Assembly: GCA_934086775.1 (NCBI GenBank)
Contig: CAKOIJ010000013.1
Coordinates: forward strand, 1-24,700
DNA length: 24,700 nucleotides
Direction of reading: 5' to 3'
Origin: an uncultured Bacilli bacterium
GTDB taxonomy: Bacteria > Bacillota_I > Bacilli_A > RF39 > UBA660
The notes under the pieces were generated by a model. That model saw only the letters and a list, made by a program, of their open reading frames with translations, did not search any database and was not told the DNA's origin. Below are positions 14,829 through 20,086 of this stretch, piece after piece; positions within the stretch are counted from its first letter, which is position 1, and every line of letters starts with the position of its first letter. The translations under genes were made by a program, and so were the position numbers.

Positions 14829-15601
14829 TGAGAGATTTTGATTATAAAAAGAGTTTAGGTCAAAATTTTCTTGTGGATGATAATATTAAAAAAAAGATAG
14901 TTTCTTCTGCTTATATTGATGAGAAGTCATTAATTATTGAAGTTGGACCTGGTAAAGGGGCTATTAGTAAGTATTTAGTTAAACTTGGTGTGCCTGTGGT
15001 AGCTTTTGAAATTGATACAAGACTTAGAGAAGAACTTTCTAAAATAGAAAATCTTGAAGTTGTTTATGGTGATTTTCTTAGTGTAGACTTAAATAGTGTT
15101 TTATCAAAATATAATTATGATAATATTCATTTAATAGCAAATTTACCTTACTATATTACAACTCCTATAATAACCAAAGTTATGGGAATAAGTGAAGTTA
15201 GTGAAATGATTGTTATGGTTCAAAAGGAAGTCGGTGAAAGGTTTATGTCCAAACCCGGTTCTAAAAGTTATAACAGTTTAAGTGTTTTTTTGCAGTATTA
15301 TTTTGATGTAAGTGAAGTATGCAAAGTAAATAGGAATTGTTTTATTCCTGTTCCAAATGTAGATAGTGTTGTAGTAAAATTTGTAAGAAAAAAAGAACTC
15401 TTAAAAGTTGATGATATTAATAAGTTTTTTAAATTAGTTAAAGATTGTTTTAGACAGAAGAGAAAAAACTTAAGAAATAATCTTAAGTCTTATGATTTAA
15501 ATAAACTTGAAAGTATTTTAAATAAAATAAATAAGGATTTATCTTATCGTGCAGAACAACTTCCTATAGAAGATTTTGTTTACATAAGTAATAATATTTA
15601 A
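14828..15601 (+). CDS. ksgA: 16S rRNA (adenine1518/1519-N6)-dimethyltransferase
   Basis: Dimethylates two adjacent adenines in helix 45 of 16S rRNA during small-subunit maturation. The 257 residues carry KSLGQNFLVDD at the N-terminus, AdoMet motif I VEVGPGKGA-like IIEVGPGKGAIS, motif II AFEIDT, motif IV NLPYYITTPII, and the C-terminal helical domain with FRQKRKNLRNNL. Length and motifs are standard. It is usually preceded by rnmV (5S maturation) in Bacillus, which is absent here. The gene ends in a terminator shared with the converging regulator. Confidence 0.97.
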   Translation: MRDFDYKKSLGQNFLVDDNIKKKIVSSAYIDEKSLIIEVGPGKGAISKYLVKLGVPVVAFEIDTRLREELSKIENLEVVYGDFLSVDLNSVLSKYNYDNIHLIANLPYYITTPIITKVMGISEVSEMIVMVQKEVGERFMSKPGSKSYNSLSVFLQYYFDVSEVCKVNRNCFIPVPNVDSVVVKFVRKKELLKVDDINKFFKLVKDCFRQKRKNLRNNLKSYDLNKLESILNKINKDLSYRAEQLPIEDFVYISNNI

Positions 15602-15637
15602 AAAGTATATTTATTTATTATCTAATATACTTTTTTT
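15600..15637. terminator. Bidirectional terminator between ksgA and the XRE gene
   Basis: AAAAAGTATAT (15600-15610) pairs with ATATACTTTTT (from about 15625), with a T7 run on the plus strand and A5 on the other. The right part lies inside the 3' end of the converging XRE gene. Confidence 0.75.
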
Positions 15638-15841
15638 ATATGGTTCTTTTTTATCTGTTCTGCATAGTAGGTAGTCTATACTGGTGTTATAGTAATCTGC
15701 TATTTTCCTTAATATGTCTTCTGTTAACATAGTTTTACCTGTTTCAATATAACTATAATTTCTTTGGGTTAAACCTAACTTTTTAGCTAAATCTTTTTGT
15801 AATAAATCGTTTTCTTCTCTTAAGTCTTTTAATCTATTCAT
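15611..15841 (-). CDS. XRE-family repressor, divergent from the surface-protein gene
   Basis: The 76-residue protein is a Cro/CI helix-turn-helix: LREENDLLQKDLAKKLGLTQRNYSYIETGKTMLTEDILRKIADYYNTSIDYLL. The recognition helix lies around TQRNYSYIE. The start is backed by AGAGGTGA. It is divergently arranged with the secreted DUF6273-like gene, and the shared 104-base intergenic region carries a perfect palindrome inside the promoter of that gene. The simplest inference is that this protein represses the surface gene and perhaps itself. Confidence 0.85.
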   Translation of the reverse strand: MNRLKDLREENDLLQKDLAKKLGLTQRNYSYIETGKTMLTEDILRKIADYYNTSIDYLLCRTDKKEPYKKSILDNK

Positions 15842-15870
15842 AACTATTTCACCTCTGGTTTAATATACCA

Positions 15871-15916
15871 TAGACAAGATTTAACTATTGACATATAGAC
15901 AATATTTGTCTATAAT
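15871..15916 (+). promoter_or_regulatory. Promoter with embedded palindromic operator
   Basis: TTGACA (15888-15893), 17 bp, TATAAT (15911-15916) is a perfect sigma-A promoter. The spacer and -10 hold the perfect palindrome TAGACAATATTTGTCTA (15896-15912; TAGACAA, TAT, TTGTCTA). A further half site TAGACAA lies at 15871-15877. Binding there would block RNA polymerase. A TATATT on the minus strand (15862-15867) may be the regulator's own -10. Confidence 0.8.
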
Positions 15917-15945
15917 GATGTTAGTATTAAGAATAGAGGTGCCTT

Positions 15946-17295
15946 ATGAAGAGATATGTTATAATTATTTTAATGTTAATAAGTATGCTTTTATTAACAT
16001 TAAATTTAATAAATAATAAAGAAGAATTAAAAGAGAATAAAGTAGTAAAAAAGAATATAACAAAACCAAGTAATATACAAGCATATACATATATGGGAGA
16101 AAAAACAGATAAAACATATGAATGGTTACTACTTAATAAAACAGTAAATAAAATAACTTGTAAGAATGGAACAATAGCAACATTTAATTATGAAGATAAT
16201 AGTGTTAGCTTATCTAATATTAAATTACCTGATTATTGTACAATAGATTTTAAGGAAGGATATTTAGTAAGTTTAACAGCAGGTTCAACAGGAACTGTTT
16301 CACCTGTTAGTCAAACAACTGGGTATAATGGAACAATTAGTTTTATGGTTACACCTGGTGATGAATATAAAGCAGAGTTTTCAACTAACACATGTGGTGG
16401 AACACTATCAGGGAATACTTATACAATATCTAATATTAAAGAAAGTAAATCATGTTCAATTGAATTTAAGAAGAATGGAACAGTATTATCTAGTTTAATA
16501 AAATCATATGCAACTAGTCATACAAATGGAGTATATAATGAAAATGGATATAGATATGAAGGAACTGATCCAAGTAACTATATATACATGACTAATAAAA
16601 GTACAAATGAAAAAGAACTATGGAGAATAATTGGAGTATTTAATGATGGAGCAAATGGAGAGGAAGTAATAAGAGTAAGAAGGCATTATGAAAAGAATAG
16701 TTATCCTGAAATGCGATACAATGATAATTATATTAATGATAACCATTTTCCAAAATCAAAAATGTATAGTACTCTATCTACTACATATAATCTTGCCAAT
16801 TATAATCGTGCTGTAAACTTTAAAATGTACTTAGGAACTTCAAGTTCATACACTACACTTACAGCATCGGGATGGTATACAGCAGAAAGAGGAAGTACGC
16901 CTGGTAAAACGGCAGCAAATAGTTATGGTAATGTAGTTTCATTTATAGGAAGTATAGGATTAATGTATCCAAGTGACTATGGTTATGCTGTACTTGCGAA
17001 AGATTGTGCTAGAACCATTAATTTAAATGTATACAATTCTACAAGTGCTTGTTATAATAATAACTGGCTATTTCAAGGAAGTAGCAGATGGCAATGGCTT
17101 ATAAGTCCCTGTGATACTGATTCATCTTCAAATTTTGTTATCGAAACGAGTGGGATTATGGATCATGGCAATTTTTTTGAGGATAGTGGTTATGTACAAA
17201 ATGATGCCGCTTACTCCCCAGTTATGGCTTTATCAAGTGATGTACTTGTAAATGGCTCTGGTACTAAAACTGATCCATATACTATTGTAAATTAA
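15946..17295 (+). CDS. Secreted or membrane-anchored DUF6273-like surface protein
   Basis: The 449-residue protein begins with a signal anchor (residues 3-22). Two disulfide-capable, repeat-like modules follow: about 40-100 with CKNGTIATFNYED...DYCTIDF, and about 105-180 with VSPVSQTTGYNGTISFMVTP...CGGTLSGNTYTISNI...CSIEF. The C-terminal half from about 195 begins YRYEGTDPSNYIYM and LWRIIGVFND, continues through WQWLISPC and ends with SPVMALSSDVLVNGSGTKTDPYTI. This is the pattern of the DUF6273-type domain seen in secreted proteins of gut Firmicutes (usually RPVLYLKSxVxIxxGxGxxxxPYxI). Function is unknown; surface display is inferred. Its promoter carries an operator for the divergent XRE protein. 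It interrupts the conserved ksgA-yabG neighbourhood, which suggests acquisition. Confidence 0.7.
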   Translation: MKRYVIIILMLISMLLLTLNLINNKEELKENKVVKKNITKPSNIQAYTYMGEKTDKTYEWLLLNKTVNKITCKNGTIATFNYEDNSVSLSNIKLPDYCTIDFKEGYLVSLTAGSTGTVSPVSQTTGYNGTISFMVTPGDEYKAEFSTNTCGGTLSGNTYTISNIKESKSCSIEFKKNGTVLSSLIKSYATSHTNGVYNENGYRYEGTDPSNYIYMTNKSTNEKELWRIIGVFNDGANGEEVIRVRRHYEKNSYPEMRYNDNYINDNHFPKSKMYSTLSTTYNLANYNRAVNFKMYLGTSSSYTTLTASGWYTAERGSTPGKTAANSYGNVVSFIGSIGLMYPSDYGYAVLAKDCARTINLNVYNSTSACYNNNWLFQGSSRWQWLISPCDTDSSSNFVIETSGIMDHGNFFEDSGYVQNDAAYSPVMALSSDVLVNGSGTKTDPYTIVN

Positions 17296-17324
17296 AACAA
17301 AGTCAAATTAAGACTTTGTTTTTA
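17294..17324. terminator. Bidirectional terminator between the surface gene and the second XRE gene
   Basis: AAAACAAAGTC (17294-17304) pairs perfectly with GACTTTGTTTT (17312-17322) around a 7-nt loop. A and T runs flank both sides, and the stem overlaps the final codons of the minus-strand regulator. Confidence 0.85.
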
Positions 17325-17577
17325 CTTTTTCATCTTCAATAAAGAATTTGTTAAGTGGAACACCTAGTACAACTGATATTCTATAGATTGTGTCTAAAGA
17401 ACAGCCAATTTCACCTTTTTTAAATTCTAGTCTTCTGATAAAATCGTATGATTTATCAACGTCTAATGCTAACTGTTCTTGTGTTACATTTGCTTGCTTT
17501 CTGTATTTTCTAATATTCTTTGAAATAATTTCATTTACATTTTTATCAAAATTAAAATTTCTTTTAAAACTTGTCAT
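17308..17577 (-). CDS. XRE-family regulator
   Basis: An 89-residue Cro/CI-type helix-turn-helix protein: IISKNIRKYRKQANVTQEQLALDVDKSYDFIRRLEFKKGEIGCSLDTIYRISVVLGVPLNKFF. The recognition helix is around KSYDFIRRLE. GAGGAGA is well placed before the ATG. It is not closely similar to the other XRE protein 1.5 kb upstream. It faces yabG divergently across a 121-base gap holding the GC-rich palindrome CGGTAACCG in its own promoter. Autoregulation, or control of the neighbouring surface gene or yabG, is possible but not shown. Confidence 0.85.
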   Translation of the reverse strand: MTSFKRNFNFDKNVNEIISKNIRKYRKQANVTQEQLALDVDKSYDFIRRLEFKKGEIGCSLDTIYRISVVLGVPLNKFFIEDEKVKTKS

Positions 17578-17598
17578 ATTCAGATCTCCTCATGTATT

Positions 17599-17635
17599 AT
17601 TATATAATTAAAATGATTTATATGTCCGGTAACCG
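17599..17635 (-). promoter_or_regulatory. Promoter of the second XRE gene with CGGTAACCG palindrome
   Basis: On the minus strand TATAAT (17599-17604) lies 18 bp from CGGACA (17623-17628). The hyphenated palindrome CGGT-A-ACCG (17627-17635) abuts this -35. It is strikingly GC-rich for this intergenic DNA and is a candidate operator. Confidence 0.45.
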
Positions 17636-17654
17636 AAAAGTCCTGTTTTTATGT

Positions 17655-17683
17655 GGTATTATTTTTTAATTATTTCATATTCT
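17655..17683 (+). promoter_or_regulatory. Possible sporulation-sigma (sigE/sigK) promoter of yabG
   Basis: CATATTCT (17676-17683) fits the CATAnnnT -10 shared by sigma-E and sigma-K. GTATT at 17655-17659 lies 16 bp upstream as a weak -35. yabG of Bacillus subtilis is sigma-K dependent, so the position is sensible, but the match alone is weak. Confidence 0.3.
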
Positions 17684-17698
17684 TAAACAGGGGGATAT

Positions 17699-18475
17699 AT
17701 GATAAATATAGGAGATTATGTTACTAGAAAAAGTTATAATAATGATATTGTTTTTGAAGTTATTGAATTGGAAGGAACCAATATTTTACTTAAAGGTGTT
17801 AATGTAAGGCTTATGGCTGATGCTCCAATAAGTGATTTAGTTTTATGTGATAGAAATAAAAAAGAAGATGATTTTTTTCCTATTATAGATTTTAGTACTA
17901 ATTTAGATAGAAATGAATTTTTTTATTTACCTGGTAAAGTACTACATATAGACGCGGATAAGTCTTATTTAAGTAGATGTATGGACTTTTATAAAAAAAA
18001 TAAAGTCCTTGCTTATGGTAAGAGTGTGAAGGAAAGCGATATGTATAAAGAAGTTACTACATATTTAAAGGAATATAATCCAGATATTCTTATTTTAACC
18101 GGGCATGATGCTTATTTTAAGAAAAGGGATAAATCTAATAAACTTTATAAGAATAGTGAGAATTTTTGTAAGGCAGTAAGAGAAGCTAGGAAGTATGAAA
18201 AAAGCAGTGATAAATTGATTATAATTGCCGGGGCTTGTCAAAGTAATTATGAAGAACTTATTAAAAGTGGAGCAACATTTGCTAGTAGTCCTAAAAGAAT
18301 AAATATTCATGCACTTGATCCAGCTATTATTGCTAGCAAGTTAAGTTTACTTGATAGAAATGAGAATGTTGATTTAATTGATTTACTTTCTAAAACTAAA
18401 TATGGTAAAGATGGGATAGGTGGTCTTATAAGTAAAGGTACGATGTATAAGGGTTATCCTAGGAGTGAAGTATAG
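17699..18475 (+). CDS. yabG: Sporulation-specific protease YabG
   Basis: The 258-residue protein starts behind AGGGGGA. YabG (peptidase family U57) processes spore coat proteins and cortex-hydrolase precursors in the mother cell. The N-terminus is an SH3-like beta segment (MINIGDYVTRKSYNNDIVFEVI), followed by the conserved VLHIDAD and DILILTGHDAYFKK (H136, D137), then VREARKYEKSSDKLIIIAGACQSNYEELI with C180, and FASSPKRINIHALDPA. H136 and C180 are candidate catalytic residues by inference. It is somewhat shorter than the roughly 290-residue Bacillus protein. The stop overlaps the GTG of veg by one base, giving the yabG-veg order found in Bacillus. Confidence 0.93.
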   Translation: MINIGDYVTRKSYNNDIVFEVIELEGTNILLKGVNVRLMADAPISDLVLCDRNKKEDDFFPIIDFSTNLDRNEFFYLPGKVLHIDADKSYLSRCMDFYKKNKVLAYGKSVKESDMYKEVTTYLKEYNPDILILTGHDAYFKKRDKSNKLYKNSENFCKAVREARKYEKSSDKLIIIAGACQSNYEELIKSGATFASSPKRINIHALDPAIIASKLSLLDRNENVDLIDLLSKTKYGKDGIGGLISKGTMYKGYPRSEV

Positions 18476-18696
18476 TGAATAATAAAAAAGTTAAAGAGCT
18501 TATTTTAAGTTTAAAAGGTAAAAGTCTTATATTTAAAGTAAATATTGGTAGGAATAAAAGTGAAAAGTTTGAGGGTATAATAGAAAACTTGTACCCATCT
18601 TTGTTTACTGTTAGAACAAATGGAATTCTTAAGAGTTTTACTTATAGTGATGTTCTTACTAAGGATTTGGTTTTTAAAGAAATTAATTTTATGTAA
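18475..18696 (+). CDS. veg: Veg-family protein
   Basis: The 73-residue protein starts at GTG 18475 behind AGGAG (18461-18465). The sequence VKELILSLKGKSLIFKVNIGRNKSEKFEGIIENLYPSLFTV is typical of Veg, a small beta-barrel-like protein that influences biofilm matrix expression and germination in Bacillus subtilis. It is translationally linked to yabG and precedes spoVG. The Bacillus genes that normally lie between veg and spoVG (sspF, ispE, purR, ridA) are absent from this position. Confidence 0.9.
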   Translation: MNNKKVKELILSLKGKSLIFKVNIGRNKSEKFEGIIENLYPSLFTVRTNGILKSFTYSDVLTKDLVFKEINFM

Positions 18697-18712
18697 AGTT
18701 TTTTAGTTTTTC

Positions 18713-18741
18713 TTGACTACATTTAATTTTCATTTTATAAT
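18713..18741 (+). promoter_or_regulatory. Sigma-A-type promoter of spoVG
   Basis: TTGACT (18713-18718), a 17-bp spacer and TATAAT (18736-18741). In Bacillus spoVG is driven by sigma-H; here the hexamers fit the housekeeping factor. Confidence 0.8.
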
Positions 18742-18772
18742 TAAACTAGATTAGTTACAAGGAGGAATAGAG

Positions 18773-19039
18773 ATGAAGATAACTAGCGTAAGTATTCGTA
18801 GAGCTGAAAGAGAAGACTCTCGTATGAAAGCAATCGCATCTGTACTTATTGATGATGAGTTTGCTGTTCATGACATAAGAATTATAGAAGGGACAAAAGG
18901 TTTATTTATAGCAATGCCTAGTAGAAAAACAAGTACTGGTGGGTATAGAGATATAGCTCATCCAATTAGTCAAGAGGTTAGAACTATGTTTGAAAAAGCA
19001 GTACTAGATGCATATGAAAAATCTTTAAATGAAGAATAG
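18773..19039 (+). CDS. spoVG: Regulatory protein SpoVG
   Basis: The 88-residue protein follows AAGGAGG with 7-base spacing. The start MKITSVSIRRAEREDSRMKAIASVLIDDEFAVHDIRIIEGTKGLFIAMPSRKT is highly characteristic. SpoVG is a nucleic-acid-binding regulator that affects asymmetric septation, cortex formation and virulence genes in Firmicutes. Only the first helix-sheet core and a short C-terminal helix are present, as usual. It has its own promoter and terminator, so it is a stand-alone unit between veg and yabP. Confidence 0.97.
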   Translation: MKITSVSIRRAEREDSRMKAIASVLIDDEFAVHDIRIIEGTKGLFIAMPSRKTSTGGYRDIAHPISQEVRTMFEKAVLDAYEKSLNEE

Positions 19040-19060
19040 TAAGTTCTATTCTTTTTTTTT
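19032..19060 (+). terminator. Intrinsic terminator of spoVG
   Basis: AAGAATAG (19032-19039) pairs with CTATTCTT (19046-19053), followed by T7. The left arm contains the spoVG stop codon. Confidence 0.85.
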
Positions 19061-19089
19061 ATACATATATTTTTATGGGTGATACATAA

Positions 19090-19380
19090 ATGGATAAAAT
19101 GAAAGAAGGAATAGAACTTAATCATGCAGTACAAATTAGTGAAAGAAAGAATATTACTATCACTGGTGTTAAGAAACTTGAAAGTTTTGATAAAAGAGAA
19201 TTCTTTTTAGAAAGTGTTATGGGTTTTGTTTTAATAAAAGGTGAAGGACTAGAGCTTATTAAATTAGATACGTGGGAAGGAACTTTAAGTATTAAAGGAA
19301 AAGTAAATGGTTTAAATTATATTGAAGGGGCAGGGAAAAAGACATCTGGTGAGAGTGTGCTTTCAAAACTTTTTAAATAA
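19090..19380 (+). CDS. yabP: Sporulation protein YabP
   Basis: The 96-residue protein matches the YabP/YqfC family: HAVQISERKNITITGVKKLESFDKREFFLESVMGFVLIKGEGLELIKLDTWEGTLSIKGKVNGLNY. YabP is needed, with YabQ, for spore cortex formation and is expressed in the mother cell. GGGTGAT at 19077-19083 is the ribosome site. Its stop overlaps the start of yabQ (TAATG), matching the Bacillus yabP-yabQ-divIC order. Confidence 0.92.
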   Translation: MDKMKEGIELNHAVQISERKNITITGVKKLESFDKREFFLESVMGFVLIKGEGLELIKLDTWEGTLSIKGKVNGLNYIEGAGKKTSGESVLSKLFK

Positions 19381-19700
19381 TGGATATTAGTCTTCAGATA
19401 TTGAGTTTTATTTTTTCATTTACTTATGGAATTATAATTAGTTACTTAGTTAATCTTTGTTATAATTTTCTTTATAAGACAAATATAATTTATAGAATTT
19501 TTATTAACATTTTATTTAGTATTAATCTTTCTTTAATTTATTTTCTTTTAATAAAAGTTATTAATAATGGAGTTATTCACATTTATTTTATTTTAACTTT
19601 ACTCCTTGGTTATTTTTTGTTTATTAATAAGTTTAAAAATTTAAGAAAAATTGTAAAATTAAAGCAAAGTTATAAAAAAGCTATAGAAAAAAACAAATAG
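19380..19700 (+). CDS. yabQ: Spore cortex biosynthesis membrane protein YabQ
   Basis: The 106-residue membrane protein has about four hydrophobic segments (near 5-25, 37-59, 64-84) and a basic C-terminus. It starts at the ATG overlapping the yabP stop. The opening ISLQILSFIFSFTYGIIISYLVNLCYNFLYK fits the YabQ family. The Bacillus subtilis protein is about twice as long, so this is a short form lacking the extended C-terminal part. Role is inferred from family and synteny: cortex assembly in the outer forespore membrane. Confidence 0.82.
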   Translation: MDISLQILSFIFSFTYGIIISYLVNLCYNFLYKTNIIYRIFINILFSINLSLIYFLLIKVINNGVIHIYFILTLLLGYFLFINKFKNLRKIVKLKQSYKKAIEKNK

Positions 19701-19712
19701 TTATTGTATAAT
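19684..19712 (+). promoter_or_regulatory. Candidate promoter of divIC
   Basis: TAGAAA (19684-19689), 17 bp, TATAAT (19707-19712). It would let the division gene be expressed in growing cells independently of the sporulation genes before it. Confidence 0.5.
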
Positions 19713-19732
19713 CTTATTTAGGAGAATTTAAT

Positions 19733-20014
19733 ATGGTAACTAAAAAAGATAAGAGAAGACTAATATTACTAATGTGTATTTTTTTACCTCTACTTATTAT
19801 GTTTGTTAGTAGAATGTTTAGTTATTGGTCTGTTATATATTCAAATATAAACGAGAAAAAGAATCTTGAGATTAAATATAAGGAAATATTAGAAGAAGAA
19901 GATATTTTAAAGAGTGAAATTAGTAAATTACAGGATGAAGAGTATGTTACTAGGTATGCTAGAGAAAAGTTTCTTTATAGTAAAGATGGAGAAATTATTA
20001 TTAAAATGGATTAA
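19733..20014 (+). CDS. divIC: Septum-formation protein DivIC (FtsB-like)
   Basis: A 93-residue bitopic protein: short basic cytoplasmic tail (MVTKKDKRR), one membrane helix (about 10-31), then a coiled coil (NEKKNLEIKYKEILEEEDILKSEISKLQDEEYVTRYAREKF) ending in the conserved 'YxARExLxYxKxGE' motif, here RYAREKFLYSKDGE. DivIC works with FtsL and DivIB at the division septum. AGGAGA precedes the ATG. Position after yabP-yabQ is as in Bacillus. Confidence 0.93.
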   Translation: MVTKKDKRRLILLMCIFLPLLIMFVSRMFSYWSVIYSNINEKKNLEIKYKEILEEEDILKSEISKLQDEEYVTRYAREKFLYSKDGEIIIKMD

Positions 20015-20056
20015 AAAAATAAATTAAAAATGTCAAGAGTTTTAATTTGTTTTTTT
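20013..20056 (+). terminator. Terminator after divIC, A/T-only stem
   Basis: A 17-bp stem (AAAAAAATAAATTAAAA at 20013-20029 with TTTTAATTTGTTTTTTT at 20040-20056, one T-G pair) around a 10-nt loop. The left arm includes the end of divIC; the right arm overlaps the upstream edge of the pcrA promoter. Confidence 0.7.
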
Positions 20057-20071
20057 ATGTGCTAATATAAT
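20043..20071 (+). promoter_or_regulatory. Candidate promoter of pcrA
   Basis: TATAAT (20066-20071) with TAATTT (20043-20048) at 17 bp as a weak -35, lying inside the preceding terminator's right arm. Confidence 0.4.
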
Positions 20072-20086
20072 TGTGTGGTGATATAG

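Noticed and set aside
15946..17295. Diversity-generating retroelement target protein
   Set aside because: The C-terminus is compositionally different, but no template repeat or reverse transcriptase is present in the window.
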